From Myxococcaceae bacterium (GTDB taxonomy: Bacteria; Myxococcota; Myxococcia; Myxococcales; Myxococcaceae), in NCBI GenBank assembly GCA_019686135.1, contig JADGHL010000002.1, forward strand, positions 1-64,000: a DNA stretch of 64,000 nucleotides, in the 5' to 3' direction. The position numbers and the translations under genes were made by a program. Each line of letters starts with the position of its first letter. The stretch's first letter is position 1. Below are positions 50,724 through 61,018 of the stretch, one piece after another. The notes beneath the pieces were generated by a model. It saw only the letters and a list, made by a program, of their open reading frames with translations, did not search any database and was not told the DNA's origin.

Positions 50724-51701
50724 TTACCACCAGACGGTGCGGTACGGGCGGTCGAGCTCCTTGCTTCGGTAGAAGTATTGGGCGGACTGACCCACGGCAC
50801 GGTCCTCGGGGCGCTCCGCGGACTCCTCCCACAACAGGCTCACCGCGGTGATGGCGCCCGCCGACGAGAGCGCGGCCAGCACATACGGGGTCGCCAGATC
50901 GAACCGGAGCCCGACCACCAGCGACGAGACGATGAACACCGCCCCGCCCACGCCGAGCCCGAAGAGATCGGCCCGGAGGATCTGCGCGGAGGACGGGTTG
51001 TACTTCGCGGAGGCGATCGCCATCGCCACGCCGCCTATGCCGGCGGAGATGAAGAGCGCGTCGGTCGCGCCCCGGGCGGTCAGCTTCGTCCCGCTGCCTC
51101 CGACCATCCCGAGAATGAGCGCGGAATAGACCAGGCCCCACAACCCGCCCGAGGCGATGAGGAGGCCCTTGCTCACCGGCATGTCGCCGCCCGCAAGCAC
51201 CGCGGTGAGCCACGCGCCCGCCTCCACGCCGAGGAACGCGGTCCACGCGAGCGCCTCGGCATTTTCGGTGAACTGGTTGGTGAAGCCGGTGGTGAGCATG
51301 CCCGCGAGGACCGAGTTGACGATCCCGTAGGTCGCCATGGGCGTGCCAATCCAGTGGTTGAACTGCCACCACGCGCTGACGCCGAAGCCCAATCCCGCGC
51401 CGATCAGCGTGCCGGCCAGCATCCGCTCGCGGTTGCCGAGGTCGGTGTTGAACCCGGTGGAGATGCCCTGGGTGGCCAGGCCCGCAGCGGCGCCCATGAT
51501 CGTGTGGTGCAGCACGAAGGTCAGGCTGCCCGGCCCGGAGAGGAACGCGCCCTCGCGCACGTGTCCCTCCAGAAGCGCCGGGTTCGGAGGCGGTTCGGGC
51601 GGGGCGAACGGATCCGCCGCAGGTTCCTGCGCCAGGGCAGCGGTGGAGAGAATGAGCGCACAGAGGATGGAGAACGGAATCGACCAGCGCGACGAACGCA
51701 C
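50724..51701 (-). CDS. Glycine/alanine-rich membrane protein of unknown function
   Basis: A 325-residue exported protein. A signal peptide (FSILCALILSTAALAQ) is followed by a Pro-rich linker (DPFAPPEPPPNPALL) and many hydrophobic, Gly-rich segments (HHTIMGAAAGLATQGI, AGTLIGAGLGFGVSA, GLLIASGGLWGLVYSALIL, GVGGAVFIVSSLVVGL), so it is a polytopic membrane protein or a beta-rich envelope protein. Family unknown. GTG at 51699-51701 has AAGGAG 7 bases upstream; TTG 3 bases earlier is possible. Confidence 0.68.
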   Translation of the reverse strand: MRSSRWSIPFSILCALILSTAALAQEPAADPFAPPEPPPNPALLEGHVREGAFLSGPGSLTFVLHHTIMGAAAGLATQGISTGFNTDLGNRERMLAGTLIGAGLGFGVSAWWQFNHWIGTPMATYGIVNSVLAGMLTTGFTNQFTENAEALAWTAFLGVEAGAWLTAVLAGGDMPVSKGLLIASGGLWGLVYSALILGMVGGSGTKLTARGATDALFISAGIGGVAMAIASAKYNPSSAQILRADLFGLGVGGAVFIVSSLVVGLRFDLATPYVLAALSSAGAITAVSLLWEESAERPEDRAVGQSAQYFYRSKELDRPYRTVWW

Positions 51702-51755
51702 CAAGCAGCTCCTTCTTCGGCCCGAGTCGGCGGAAAACGCCGGGTTGTGAACAGT

Positions 51756-52961
51756 CTACGCGCGAAGTTCGACGAGGTCCGCGAAGATCACTTCATCGGT
51801 CCTCGCGCGGATGGACTCGAGCACCGACGGCGCCGGCGGGCTGTCCAACTGGATCTTGCAACAGGCCGCTGCGGCGCCCTCGAAGACGGTGTTCTCGATC
51901 TCCTGCGCGTTGATCCCCGCCTGGCGGATCGCATCGAGCACGTTCGCCAGCACGCCCACGCGGTCGTGGTGCCGGACGATCAACTGGAACCGCGCCGGCG
52001 TCTTCTGCGCGATGTTCACGCAGTTGGGCACCTCGCCGCGGTTGAGGAACGAGTCGACGATCCGCACCGTCTCCTCGGCGATCGCGTCCTGGGCCTGATC
52101 CGTCGACGCGCCGATGTGGTGCGTCCCGTACACGTTGGGCAGCTGCGCCAACGCGCTATGGAACTCCGCCTCGCCGCCCTTCGGTTCGTCCGCCCACACG
52201 TCCTGCGCGACGCGCAGCCGGCCGCTCTGCGCCTCCTCGAAAAGTGCCTGCTGATCGACGACGTCCGCGCGGGAGGTGTTCACGAAGAGGGCGCCGTCGG
52301 GCATCGCCGCCAGCACTTGCCGGGAGATGAGCCCTTTGCTCTGCGGGTTGGCGGGGACGTGGACGGTGAGCACATCCGCCTCCCGCGCCGCCGCCAGCGG
52401 GCTGTCCGCGAGCTCGAACCCGAGCGCCTTCGCCCGCGCGGGAGTGAGCGACCGCGAGTGCGCCAAAACCCGCATCCCGAACGCCAACGCCCGCGCGCCC
52501 ACCGCCGCGCCGATGGCGCCCACGCCGATGAGCCCGAGCGTGCGGCCGTGCAGCCCGCGCGCCTTCGAGAACTCCTTCTTGCGCCACCGTCCCTCGCGCA
52601 GCGCGGTGACGTTGTCCACGAGGCGCCGGTCCATCGCGAGGATCAACCCGAAGGTGAGCTCGGCCACCGCGATCGCGTTCTGGCCCGGGCAATTGGCCAC
52701 GTAGACCCCGCGCTCGCTCGCCGCCTTGACGTCGATGGTGTTCACCCCGGCGCCCGCGCGGATCACCAGCGAGAGCGCGTGGGCGCGCTCGAACACCGCC
52801 GCCTTCACCTCGGTGCTGCGGACCACGAGGATCGACACGTCCTTCGCCGCCTCGGGGAGGTCGTCCGCCTTCAGCTCCGGCCGGAACTCGACGGTCAGAC
52901 CCAGCGCCCGCAAAGCCTCGAGGTGTTTCCGTGAAAACTCGTCCGCAACCAGGATGCGCAT
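51756..52961 (-). CDS. serA: D-3-phosphoglycerate dehydrogenase-like 2-hydroxyacid dehydrogenase with ACT domain
   Basis: A 401-residue NAD-dependent dehydrogenase, likely the first enzyme of serine synthesis. The substrate-binding half begins ILVADEFSRKHLEALRAL. The Rossmann part has LGLIGVGAIGAAVGARALAFG; catalytic Arg is in FVNTSRADVVD, the Glu in DEPKGG and His in THHIGASTDQAQD. The C terminus (IVRHHDRVGVLANVLDAI ... EVIFADLVEL) is an ACT domain, the type that binds serine in PGDH. Other 2-hydroxyacids cannot be excluded. The gene is divergent from the gamma-carbonic anhydrase gene. Confidence 0.88.
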   Translation of the reverse strand: MRILVADEFSRKHLEALRALGLTVEFRPELKADDLPEAAKDVSILVVRSTEVKAAVFERAHALSLVIRAGAGVNTIDVKAASERGVYVANCPGQNAIAVAELTFGLILAMDRRLVDNVTALREGRWRKKEFSKARGLHGRTLGLIGVGAIGAAVGARALAFGMRVLAHSRSLTPARAKALGFELADSPLAAAREADVLTVHVPANPQSKGLISRQVLAAMPDGALFVNTSRADVVDQQALFEEAQSGRLRVAQDVWADEPKGGEAEFHSALAQLPNVYGTHHIGASTDQAQDAIAEETVRIVDSFLNRGEVPNCVNIAQKTPARFQLIVRHHDRVGVLANVLDAIRQAGINAQEIENTVFEGAAAACCKIQLDSPPAPSVLESIRARTDEVIFADLVELRA

Positions 52962-53015
52962 CCGCCCCTCCGTTGATAAGAGCCGCGCGCGATCAACCTA
53001 CCCTGCCGGTGCCCG

Positions 53016-53525
53016 ATGCCCATCGAATCTTTCGAAGCCCACACCCCGCGCATCCACCCCGACGCCTTCGTCCACGAAGGGGCGTGGGTGATCGGCGACG
53101 TGGAGGTCGCCGAAGAGGCCACGCTGTGGCCCGGCGTCGTCCTCCGCGGTGACCAGGGGCCCATCCGGATCGGCGCGCGCACCAGCATCCAGGACGGCAC
53201 CGTCGGCCACGCCACCCTGGGCGAGAGCGAGACCCACGTGGGCGAGGAGGTCACCGTCGGCCACCGCGTGACGCTCCACGGCTGCCGCGTGGGGCCGCGG
53301 TGCCTCGTGGGCATGGGCAGCATCCTCCTCGACAACGTGGAGCTGGGAGAGTGGTGCTTCGTGGGCGCCGGCACCCTGCTCACGCCGGGGAAGAAGTTCG
53401 AGCCCCGGTCCTTCATCCTCGGCTCGCCCGGGCGGCGGGTGCGCGAGGTGACCTCGAAGGAGATGGAGTGGATCGTCTTTTCGTGGAAAACGTACCAGGA
53501 TCTCGGCCGTCGACACCGGCGCTGA
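53016..53525 (+). CDS. Gamma-class carbonic anhydrase-like hexapeptide-repeat protein
   Basis: A 169-residue left-handed beta-helix protein. Hexapeptide turns include WVIGDVEVAEEATLWPGVVLRG and IRIGARTSIQDGTVGHATLG, and His residues at GTVGH and VTVGHRVTLHGC could hold the metal of gamma-carbonic anhydrases (YrdA/PaaY group). It ends with a helix WIVFSWKTYQDLG. It should be a cytoplasmic trimer; activity as carbonic anhydrase is not certain for this group. ATG at 53016. The next gene starts 25 bases later. Confidence 0.9.
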   Translation: MPIESFEAHTPRIHPDAFVHEGAWVIGDVEVAEEATLWPGVVLRGDQGPIRIGARTSIQDGTVGHATLGESETHVGEEVTVGHRVTLHGCRVGPRCLVGMGSILLDNVELGEWCFVGAGTLLTPGKKFEPRSFILGSPGRRVREVTSKEMEWIVFSWKTYQDLGRRHRR

Positions 53526-53550
53526 AACTGCGCCAGAAGACACAACCGCC

Positions 53551-53862
53551 ATGGGCATGATCAAATTCGAAGTCCCGCATCGGCTCGCCAGGGACGAGGC
53601 CGTCTCCCGCGCACGGAAGCTGCTCGACCACTGGGGCCGGAAGTACGGCATCGTCACGCAGTGGAACGGCGACACTGCGTCGCTGCACGGCAAGGTGATG
53701 GGCATCTCCCTCGAGGCGACGATGACCATCACGGACAACGCCGTCACCGGCGAGGCCACCGATCCGGGCATCCTTTTGCGCGCGAAGGCGAAGAAGTACC
53801 TCGAGGAGAAGTTCAACCTCGCGCTGGATCCGAACCGTAAGCCCGAAGACCTGATGGCCTGA
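53551..53862 (+). CDS. PHA-granule-region (polyhydroxyalkanoate system) family protein
   Basis: A 103-residue protein matching the small family named after the polyhydroxyalkanoate granule region: IKFEVPHRLARDEAVSRARKLLDHW, LHGKVMGISLEATMTITDNAVTG and AKAKKYLEEKFN. The precise function is unknown. ATG at 53551 is in the short gap after the gamma-carbonic anhydrase; it is likely co-transcribed. No PHA synthase is in the window. Confidence 0.8.
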   Translation: MGMIKFEVPHRLARDEAVSRARKLLDHWGRKYGIVTQWNGDTASLHGKVMGISLEATMTITDNAVTGEATDPGILLRAKAKKYLEEKFNLALDPNRKPEDLMA

Positions 53863-53872
53863 CGGCCCGGCG

Positions 53873-55477
53873 TCAGGCTCCGTTCGCGACGGGCGCTTCC
53901 TCCAGCGCGGCCAGCGCGTAGCGGGCAGCCCGGGAGATCTGCTCGGGCGCGTCGGGAAGGTCCGGGTAGAAGCCCGCCAGCGGCCGCTGCGGGAAGCGCA
54001 GCTGGGCGATCGCGTTGCGGTACGAACGCCGCGCGCTCTCGTGTTCCCCGAGCCGCTCGGAGACCTGCGCGGCGAGGTAGTGCGCGAGCGCCAGCGTCGG
54101 CTCGAGGAAAAGTGCCTTGGCCAGCTCCGATTTGGCCAGCTCGTTCCGGCCCACCTGCATCGCGGCCATCGCGCCGTAGACGCGCGCCTCCACGCACAGG
54201 GGTTCGCGGGCGGAGACGTCGGCGAACACCTTCGCCGCCTCCTCCGCGCGGCCCATCACCGAGTACACGTTGCCCAGCGTGAGGTGGCAGGCGATGTCGT
54301 CCGGCTCCGACGCACAGAGCGCCTGCAGATCCTCCACCGCGCCTTCGAACTCGCCCAGGGCCACCCGCCGCGCCGCCTCCGCGAGCCGTTCCGCGGGCGC
54401 GCGCAGGGCCGGCTTGCGGTCGGGAGCCGGCGGCAGTGTGACGGACTCCGTCTGCGCCGGCACCACCACCCGGAACTCGCCGGTGATGGTGGGCGCCGGC
54501 GCGGCGCCCCCGGGTGCCCGGGCCGGAACGACGACGGGGAACTCGCCGCTGTGCCGTGGCCCGGGAGCCGGCGGCTGCGTGACGGTGATCGGCCGCGGGG
54601 GCGGCTCGTCCATCCGCTCGATGGGCCGCGGCGCTCGCGGTGCGCCCTCCAGCCGTGGCCGGCGGTAGAGGAACGCCCCCTCCACCTCCACCATCTCGAA
54701 GCGGTCGTAGACCCGGAAGAGCGACTCCGAGTAGCCGAGGATCAAAAACGCGCCCGGCCGCAGCGCCGCGTAGAAGCGGTCCATCAGGCCGCGAATCGTC
54801 GGCAGGTCGAAGTAGATGATGACGTTGCGGCAGAGGATGACGTCGAAGGTCGCGTGCTGGACCTTGGCGAACACCGGCGCCGCCAGGTTGAGGCCGTCGA
54901 AGCGGACCCACTCGCGCAACGACGGCACGATCTCGTAGCCGTCTTCGGTGGGGGTGAAGTAGCGCTGCATCCGCTCGCGGCTGACCGGCGCCATCCGGCG
55001 GATCGGGTATCGGCCCAGCCGCGCGCTCTCGATCGCGGACTGGTTCAGATCCGTCGCCCACAGGTCCACCTCCTCCCGGGAGGCGCCCATATCCGAGAGC
55101 AGCATCGCGATGCTGTAGGGCTCCTCCCCGGTGGCGCAGCCGGCGGACCAGATCGACACCTTGCGGCCCTCGCGGCGGGCCCGCTTCAGCGCTTCGGGCA
55201 GCACCCGCGCCTCCAGCGCCTTGAACTGGCGCGGGTCGCGGAAGAACTCGGTGTGCGTCACCGTCACCAGCGGCAACAGCGCGCGCAGCTCGTGCTCGCC
55301 CTGGCGGTCGCGGAGCCTTCGGACGTAGTCGTCCGCGTCGGCGATCCCCAGCGCGGGCATCCGCTCCTTGAGGGCCAGGCGCAGGCCCGCAAAGCCGTCC
55401 GGCGACACGCGCAGCCCCGCCCGCTCGAGGAGGAGCGCGGCCAGCTGTTCCAGTGCCGGCTTGCCGATGGTCAGCAT
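53873..55477 (-). CDS. frzF: FrzF-like chemotaxis methyltransferase (CheR) with TPR-type C terminus
   Basis: A 534-residue protein. Residues about 1-280 are a CheR methyltransferase: the N-terminal helical domain, then [32 protein letters not shown] (SAM loop), [14 protein letters not shown], and [12 protein letters not shown] Pro-rich linker with two similar pieces ([18 protein letters not shown]) follows, and residues about 400-520 carry TPR-like repeats ([18 protein letters not shown]..., [20 protein letters not shown]). In M. xanthus FrzF methylates FrzCD and its TPRs set the site choice. The start overlaps the frzG stop by 7 bases. Confidence 0.9.
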   Translation of the reverse strand: MLTIGKPALEQLAALLLERAGLRVSPDGFAGLRLALKERMPALGIADADDYVRRLRDRQGEHELRALLPLVTVTHTEFFRDPRQFKALEARVLPEALKRARREGRKVSIWSAGCATGEEPYSIAMLLSDMGASREEVDLWATDLNQSAIESARLGRYPIRRMAPVSRERMQRYFTPTEDGYEIVPSLREWVRFDGLNLAAPVFAKVQHATFDVILCRNVIIYFDLPTIRGLMDRFYAALRPGAFLILGYSESLFRVYDRFEMVEVEGAFLYRRPRLEGAPRAPRPIERMDEPPPRPITVTQPPAPGPRHSGEFPVVVPARAPGGAAPAPTITGEFRVVVPAQTESVTLPPAPDRKPALRAPAERLAEAARRVALGEFEGAVEDLQALCASEPDDIACHLTLGNVYSVMGRAEEAAKVFADVSAREPLCVEARVYGAMAAMQVGRNELAKSELAKALFLEPTLALAHYLAAQVSERLGEHESARRSYRNAIAQLRFPQRPLAGFYPDLPDAPEQISRAARYALAALEEAPVANGA

Positions 55478-56499
55478 TCGACCACCCAGCGCATCAGCGC
55501 CATCGGAATCTTCTCCAGCGAGAGCACCTCCTGCGCGGCGCCCAGGAGCACCGCCTCCCGCGGCATCCCGTACACCACACAGCTCGCTTCGTCCTGCGCG
55601 ATCGTCCGCCCGCCGCGGTCGCGGATCGCCCGCAGGCCGAGCGCGCCGTCCTTCCCCATCCCGGTGAGGATGACGCCGATGGCCCGCTTGCCGAAGGCGG
55701 TGGCCACCGAGTCCAGGAGCGCGTCGCACGAGGGCCGGAAGCCCTGGATCGGCGGGCCGGCGTCGAGCCGCACCCGGCCGGGGAAGTCCACCCGGAAGTG
55801 GACCCGGGACGGCGCCACGTAGATCTGTCCCGGCTCCAGGAACTCGCCGTCCTTCGCCTCCGCCACCCGGTGCCCGGTCTCCACCGCCAGCCAGTTGGCC
55901 AGCCCGCCGGTGAAGCCGTCGGAGATGTGCTGACAGATGCAGATCGGCGCCACCCGTTGAGCGGGCATCATCGCCAACAGCTGCGCCAGCGCCTTGGGGC
56001 CGCCCAGCGACGCGGCGATGGCGATGAGAGGGAACGGCGGCTCTCCCGGATCGGCGGGTTCGTGATCGTGCCCGCGGCGGCGGTTGCGCTTGCCCCGCAC
56101 GTGCTGCACCACCCTCACCTGCGCCAACAGCACCAGCTTCTTCGCCAGCTCCGCCCAGAAGGCGTCGTTGGGCTGCGCCGGAAGCTCCGACATGTCCAGC
56201 GCGCCCAGGGCCAGCGCGCGGAACGGATCGGTCCCCGGCTGCTGCAGGACGAGGATCGGCGTGGGGCGCTCCGCCATCACCGCCTCGATGGCGTTGAACG
56301 CGGCGTCGCCCGCGCGCAGGTCGAGGACGATCACATCCGGCCGCGACTCCTGCACCACCTCGAGCATCCGCGCGCAGGTCGTCCCCGAGCCCACGGGCGT
56401 CAGCAACCCCGAAAGAAAGAGTGGCCGGGCCCGTGCCGGGAGTTGCCGGCGATCGTCGACGAGGAGCACGCGAAACGGAGCTGTTCGACTGGGCGGCAG
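55471..56499 (-). CDS. frzG: FrzG-like chemotaxis methylesterase (CheB); apparent CTG start
   Basis: A 342-residue CheB. The N-terminal receiver part is weak: VLLVDDRRQ and [10 protein letters not shown] (Asp present), but the usual K-P motif is not evident. The C-terminal methylesterase has [12 protein letters not shown] (Ser), [13 protein letters not shown] (His) and [12 protein letters not shown] (Asp), a complete catalytic triad. The first GTG (56469) has no ribosome site and would trim the first strand; CTG at 56497-56499, 10 codons earlier, has AAGGA 7 bases upstream and gives [16 protein letters not shown]. In M. xanthus FrzG demethylates FrzCD. Confidence 0.87.
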   Translation of the reverse strand: MPPSRTAPFRVLLVDDRRQLPARARPLFLSGLLTPVGSGTTCARMLEVVQESRPDVIVLDLRAGDAAFNAIEAVMAERPTPILVLQQPGTDPFRALALGALDMSELPAQPNDAFWAELAKKLVLLAQVRVVQHVRGKRNRRRGHDHEPADPGEPPFPLIAIAASLGGPKALAQLLAMMPAQRVAPICICQHISDGFTGGLANWLAVETGHRVAEAKDGEFLEPGQIYVAPSRVHFRVDFPGRVRLDAGPPIQGFRPSCDALLDSVATAFGKRAIGVILTGMGKDGALGLRAIRDRGGRTIAQDEASCVVYGMPREAVLLGAAQEVLSLEKIPMALMRWVVEC

Positions 56500-56562
56500 G
56501 GCTTCGTCCTTCTTGCGCTAGGAGCCGCAACGATACATGAGCGCCTCCGGCGCCGGCACGCG

Positions 56563-58833
56563 CTACGTCAGCCGATCGATTGCCTGGGCCAGGCTCTCCA
56601 CCCCGAGCTCTCCCTTGACCAGGTAGGCATCCGCGCCCGCATCCAGGCCGCGGCGCTTGTCCTCAGGCGAGGCCAGCGAGGAGAGGATGATCACCGGGAG
56701 ACGGGCGAGCTCGGGCGAGGACTTGATCCGCCGCGTCAGCGCGAAGCCGTCCATCCGGGGCATCTGCACGTCGGTGAGGATGAGGTCGTAGGTGCCGCTC
56801 TGGATCCGCGCCAGCCCCTCCTCGCCGTCCTGCGCCTCCTCCACGGTGTGGCCCAGCGCCTTGACCAGCGCGGACTCGGTGGCCCGGGCGATCGGCGAGT
56901 CGTCCACGAGGAGGATCCGCAGGCGCCTGGTGCTGGGCGCCTCCGTCACTGGCCGCGCGATCTTCCGCACCTCGGCCATCAGGTCGGGCACGTGCAGCAG
57001 AACGGCGATCCGGCCGTCCTCCAGCGACGCCGTGCCGGCGATGAACGGCGCGCCCTTCAAGAACTCGCCGCCGCACGGCTTCACCGCCACCTCGCGCTCG
57101 TCCACGAAGCCGTCCACCACGAGCGCAGCGCGGTCCTGTCCGTGCCGCACCACCACCGCCGGCGGGCGATCATGGGACGGCCCACCGTTGATCCCCAACA
57201 GCGGCCCGAGCGCCACCAGCGCGATGGGCTTGCCGCGGTGCTGGACCGCGACGGTGCCCATGATCTCCACCCGATCGTGCGCGTGGACGCGCATCACCGC
57301 CTCGACCTCGGCGGCAGGCATTCCGTAGACGTCGTTGCCGAGCCGGACCAGGAGCACGCGCATCAGCGCCAGCGACTGCGGCAGGCGCAACGAGATCGTG
57401 GTGCCGCGCGACAGCCGGCTCTGCAGCCCGACCGAACCGCCCAGCGCTTCGACCTTGCGCTTGACCACGTCCATGCCGACACCGCGGCCGGACAGCTCGC
57501 TCACCTCTTCGCGCGTGGAGAAGCCCGGGACGAACACCAGCTCCATCGCCTCGCGCTCGCCCAGCGCCGCGGCCTGTTCGGCGGTGATGATCCGCTTGGC
57601 CACCGCGGCCGCCTTGAGGCGTTCGGGATCCATCCCCCGCCCGTCGTCGGCGATCTCCAGATGGAGCAAGTCGCCGTCCGCGCGGACGCGGATGCTCAGC
57701 TTGCCCGCCCGCGGCTTGCCCAATGCCTCGCGGAAGTCCGGCGTCTCCAGGCCGTGGTCGACCGCGTTGCGCAACAGGTGCACCAGCGCGTCGCGCACGT
57801 CCGCGAGCATGGAGCGATCGACCCCCACGTTGGGGTTGTCGATCACCAGCTCCACCTCCTTGCCCTGGCTGTTCGCCATCTCCCGCACCGCGCGCGGGAA
57901 GGAGTCGAACACGGTGGACAGCGGCACCAGCCGCGCCACCGCCACGTCGTCCGCGAGCTGCGCCAGGTTCCCCTGCAGCGTGTTGAGGCCGTCGAGGTGC
58001 TGGCGCACGAAGCGGAAGGCGTCGTCCCGGAGCAGGTGGAGGTCGTTCTCCAACAGCTCCACCGCGCGATGCGCCGGAGAGGAGGGCTCCAGCTCCTCGC
58101 CCAGCTTGAGGAAGCGATCGCCCAGGCGGGAGAAGCGCTCGAGGATCTCCTCCAGCTCGGCCGAACGCAGCCGCGCGCGGGCGCTTTCGACCAGAAGGTC
58201 GCCGGCCAGCGTCCCCATCTGATCGAGGATCTCCACGTTGACGCGGATGCTGCGATCGGCCGCGCTCAGCCTGGGCGCGTGCGGCTCCTCAGGGCGAGCC
58301 GCGGGCGGCGGCGCCTGGGGCGCGGCCACCGGAGCGTGGGCCTCCGCGGGCGCTGCGTCCGCGGCTGCCTTGAGCCCCTCCGCCGGCGTGGGCCGGGGCG
58401 TCGACCGCGCCGTGCCCCCGGGCTGGCCCGGCTTGAGCGCAGGGACCTCGTGCCCGGAGGCTTCGGCGAGCCGGCGCACCATCTCGGCCGAAGCCTCGGT
58501 GCCCACCCTCGCCCCCTCCGGGTCCTCCAGCAGATCGGAGACCGCGTCGCAGGCGCGCAGCAGCAGATCCGTCGCCACCCGGATCGACAGCTTCCCCTCG
58601 GAGGTGGCCTTGAGCAGATCCTCGGCCGCGTGCGCCAGCTGGCCGATCGCGGCGAGCCCGAGGATGCGGGACTCGCCCTTCATGGTGTGCAGTTCGCGCG
58701 CCACCGCCTCGCGGGCAGTGGCCGCCTCCGGCTTCTCCAGCTCCAGCACCCCGAGCTGGATCTTCTGGAGCCGGTCCGCCGTGTCCTCCTGGAACTTCTT
58801 CAGGAAGGACCTCTTGAGTGCCTCGAGATCCAA
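56563..58833 (-). CDS. frzE: FrzE-like hybrid histidine kinase (CheA-CheY fusion)
   Basis: A 756-residue CheA-type kinase. The order is: Hpt domain with His48 in [12 protein letters not shown] (residues about 5-110), a long Ala/Pro-rich linker, the kinase domain (N-box [13 protein letters not shown]1 [10 protein letters not shown]2 [12 protein letters not shown]), a CheW-like domain (residues about 490-620) and a C-terminal receiver ([12 protein letters not shown], Asp in [11 protein letters not shown], Lys in YLVKGEL). Regulatory phosphoryl flow goes to FrzZ in M. xanthus, while the receiver restrains the kinase. TTG at 58831-58833 opens the gene, 9 bases after the frzCD stop. Confidence 0.94.
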   Translation of the reverse strand: MDLEALKRSFLKKFQEDTADRLQKIQLGVLELEKPEAATAREAVARELHTMKGESRILGLAAIGQLAHAAEDLLKATSEGKLSIRVATDLLLRACDAVSDLLEDPEGARVGTEASAEMVRRLAEASGHEVPALKPGQPGGTARSTPRPTPAEGLKAAADAAPAEAHAPVAAPQAPPPAARPEEPHAPRLSAADRSIRVNVEILDQMGTLAGDLLVESARARLRSAELEEILERFSRLGDRFLKLGEELEPSSPAHRAVELLENDLHLLRDDAFRFVRQHLDGLNTLQGNLAQLADDVAVARLVPLSTVFDSFPRAVREMANSQGKEVELVIDNPNVGVDRSMLADVRDALVHLLRNAVDHGLETPDFREALGKPRAGKLSIRVRADGDLLHLEIADDGRGMDPERLKAAAVAKRIITAEQAAALGEREAMELVFVPGFSTREEVSELSGRGVGMDVVKRKVEALGGSVGLQSRLSRGTTISLRLPQSLALMRVLLVRLGNDVYGMPAAEVEAVMRVHAHDRVEIMGTVAVQHRGKPIALVALGPLLGINGGPSHDRPPAVVVRHGQDRAALVVDGFVDEREVAVKPCGGEFLKGAPFIAGTASLEDGRIAVLLHVPDLMAEVRKIARPVTEAPSTRRLRILLVDDSPIARATESALVKALGHTVEEAQDGEEGLARIQSGTYDLILTDVQMPRMDGFALTRRIKSSPELARLPVIILSSLASPEDKRRGLDAGADAYLVKGELGVESLAQAIDRLT

Positions 58834-58842
58834 GGTGGCTGC

Positions 58843-60102
58843 TTAGTCGGCCTTGAACCGCTTGATCAGCTCCGCCAACCGCGCCGCGAGCTGGGTCAGC
58901 TCGGCCGCAGCACCGGTGGACTGCTTCGACGCCTGGGTGGTCTGACGGGTGACGTCCTCGATCTCCGCCATCGACGCCACCACCTGTTCGGTGGCGGTGC
59001 GCTGCTGCTGGGTGGCGAGGTTGATGACCCGGGCCGCGTCGCTGGTCTCCTGCACGCCGGCGAGGATCCCCTCCACCGACTGGGCAGCGACGGCGCCCAG
59101 CTTCTCACCCGCCTCGGTGGCGGTCTTGGACGCGTCCGCCGCCGCCCCCGCGGCCGCGGTGGCTTCGCGGATCTCGGTGATGAGGTTCTTGATCTCCTTG
59201 GTGGAGTCCAGAACGTTCTCCGCCAGCCGCCGCATCTCCGCGGCGACGATCGAAAATCCCTTGCCGGCCTCGCCCGCGCGCGAACCCTCCAGCGCGGCGT
59301 TGAGGGCGAGGAGATCCGACCGGTCGGCGATCTCGTCGATCACCTCCACCACGGTGCCGATCCGCTCCACCCGCTTGGAGAGCTTGGCGATCGAATCGAC
59401 CACGGCCGCGCCGTCGCGACGGATCTGCTGCATCGCCTGGATGAACTCGCCGATCGCCCCGCGCCCAGCGCGCGCCGCGCCCAGCGTCTCCTCGGCGACC
59501 CGCGCCACCGCGCCAGCGTTCTCGGCGATCTGCGCGGAGGCGTGCTTGAGCTCCTCCATGGTCGCGGTGGTCTCGTGGATCGCCGCGGCCTGTTCGGTGG
59601 CGGAGGTCTCGTGCTGCGTCGACGCCGCGAGCACCTGGTTCGCGGACGAGGACAGGCGCAGCGCGGCCTCGTTGATCTCACGCACGAAGGTGCGGAGCGT
59701 GTCGATCACCTTGCCGAAGCTCTCGAGCAGAGGCCCGAGCTGGGGGTCGTCCGTGGAGGAGCTCCAGTGCGCCAGATCGCCCGAGCGCACCAGCGCGATG
59801 AGCGAGTCCACCGCGCGGTCGATCTCATGCGACACGAGCTGCTTGCGGCCCTCGGTGTCCGCCAGCTGCTGGAGGATCTGATTCACCAGCTGGCCCAGCT
59901 CGGCGTTGGGGCCCACCAGCGCGGATTCGGGGACGCGCGCGGCGAGGTTGCCGCTGACCGCGAGCCTCAAGGTCTCGATCACCGGATCCACCGTCGCCGG
60001 TGCCAGGGTGTTGGTCCCGCCGGTCTCGGCGGGCGTCAAGGAGGCGGCCTTCTTCGTCTTCTTCTTCGCCGCGGGTTTCTGGGGAGCTGCTTCGGTCGCC
60101 AT
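58843..60102 (-). CDS. frzCD: FrzCD-like cytoplasmic chemoreceptor
   Basis: A 419-residue methyl-accepting protein without transmembrane segments, as in M. xanthus FrzCD (about the same length). The N terminus is Lys/Ala/Pro-rich (PQKPAAKKKTKKAA) and could bind DNA or nucleoid. A region of low recognisability follows; the rest is a receptor coiled coil with the signalling tip EVIDEIADRSDLLALNAAL and AGKGFSIVAAEMRRLAENV, and Glu/Gln-rich adaptation helices on both sides. ATG at 60100-60102 begins 5 bases after frzB. Confidence 0.94.
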   Translation of the reverse strand: MATEAAPQKPAAKKKTKKAASLTPAETGGTNTLAPATVDPVIETLRLAVSGNLAARVPESALVGPNAELGQLVNQILQQLADTEGRKQLVSHEIDRAVDSLIALVRSGDLAHWSSSTDDPQLGPLLESFGKVIDTLRTFVREINEAALRLSSSANQVLAASTQHETSATEQAAAIHETTATMEELKHASAQIAENAGAVARVAEETLGAARAGRGAIGEFIQAMQQIRRDGAAVVDSIAKLSKRVERIGTVVEVIDEIADRSDLLALNAALEGSRAGEAGKGFSIVAAEMRRLAENVLDSTKEIKNLITEIREATAAAGAAADASKTATEAGEKLGAVAAQSVEGILAGVQETSDAARVINLATQQQRTATEQVVASMAEIEDVTRQTTQASKQSTGAAAELTQLAARLAELIKRFKAD

Positions 60103-60107
60103 GACGG

Positions 60108-60494
60108 TCACTGTCCTTTGGGAGCGTCCAGGGACGCAGGAAGATCGATGAGAACCACAGGGGCCTGCCCTTCGTCCAACCAGAAGCCGATCACGCCTCT
60201 GGGTTGCCCGGCGGCCGGCGGGACCCGGCGGAGCTGGTGGACGCTGACCGGGCGCACGCCCACCACCTCGTCGACGCACAGCTGCGCCTCTTCGCCCCGC
60301 GCGTCGTGGAACACCAGCGCCCGTCCGCCCTCCCGGGGCATCCCGAGCGCCTCCACCCACTTCGCCTGAAAGCCGGCGCGGTCGATCCGCAGCACCTGCG
60401 AGGCGTCGGCTCCGTACCGCGCCTCGCCGATCCGGAAGAACAGCACGTCCACCGACGCCGGCGCCTCCGTCGCGTGCACGCCCGCATCCATCAT
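60108..60494 (-). CDS. frzB: FrzB-like CheW-family coupling protein
   Basis: A 128-residue single CheW domain: VLFFRIGEARYGADASQVLRID, ALVFHDARGEEAQLCVDEVVGVRPVSV and a short end (GQAPVVLIDLPASL). It is more divergent than the frzA product. In M. xanthus FrzB is a second, non-redundant adaptor that links inputs to FrzCD without joining the kinase core. Two consecutive ATGs open the gene and overlap the frzA stop. Confidence 0.85.
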   Translation of the reverse strand: MMDAGVHATEAPASVDVLFFRIGEARYGADASQVLRIDRAGFQAKWVEALGMPREGGRALVFHDARGEEAQLCVDEVVGVRPVSVHQLRRVPPAAGQPRGVIGFWLDEGQAPVVLIDLPASLDAPKGQ

Positions 60495-61018
60495 CGCACC
60501 ACCACCCGCGCGCGGATCGACTGCAACAGCTTGGGCAGATTCAGCAGGTGCAGCGCGCCGTCCTTCTCGTTGGCCGCCGCCACCACCCCGTCGAGGTGTT
60601 CCTGCGACGCGTCGCCGCCGAGCGGCGGCGGGAGGATGTCGGCGACGGCGATCCGCGTGAGCCCCGCCACCTGGTCCGCGGCGAACGCGCAGACGTACGT
60701 CCCGGAGATGCCGATGAGAAGCCGCGATCTCGGGCCGATCTTCGCCTCGCCCTTGCCGAGGAAGCGCAAGAGGTCGACCACCGGGAGCACCTCGCCGCGG
60801 TGCCCGGAGACGCCGAGCAGGAACGCGGGCGTGCGCGGCAGCGGCGTCAGCGGCGTGAAGCGGACCACTTCGCGGACGTGGCTGGCCGCGAACGCCATTT
60901 TCAAGCTGCCAATGCGGAAGCAGAAGAACTCCTGTTCCGGGCGGGAGAGAGTCTGAGTGGCTCGGTCGGGCGCGGAGGCGAGCGCGCTCTGCAAGGGGGT
61001 GGGTGACAAGGGGGCCAA
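60491..61018 (-). CDS. frzA: FrzA-like CheW-family coupling protein
   Basis: A CheW-type adaptor of up to 175 residues. The core is FFCFRIGSLKMAFAASHVREVVRF, LLGVSGHRGEVLPVVDLLRFLG, LLIGISGTYVCAFAADQVAGL and the end DGALHLLNLPKLL. It links FrzCD to FrzE. The start is uncertain: TTGs at 61018, 61009 and 60994 are possible, none with a ribosome site; the core begins only at about residue 30. A promoter-like sequence at 61019-61047 would exclude 61018 if it is used. It is the first gene of the Frz operon. Confidence 0.88.
   Translation of the reverse strand: MAPLSPTPLQSALASAPDRATQTLSRPEQEFFCFRIGSLKMAFAASHVREVVRFTPLTPLPRTPAFLLGVSGHRGEVLPVVDLLRFLGKGEAKIGPRSRLLIGISGTYVCAFAADQVAGLTRIAVADILPPPLGGDASQEHLDGVVAAANEKDGALHLLNLPKLLQSIRARVVVR

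Noticed and set aside
47536-50772. 1078-codon plus-strand frame
   Set aside because: Antisense to DUF1015 and collagen-like genes with low-complexity Arg/Ala/Thr sequence.
55453-60369. A 1638-codon open frame on the plus strand
   Set aside because: It is antisense to the Frz genes, whose proteins are clearly conserved. Long open antisense frames are normal in such G+C-rich DNA; the sequence is His/Arg/Ala-rich without any domain.
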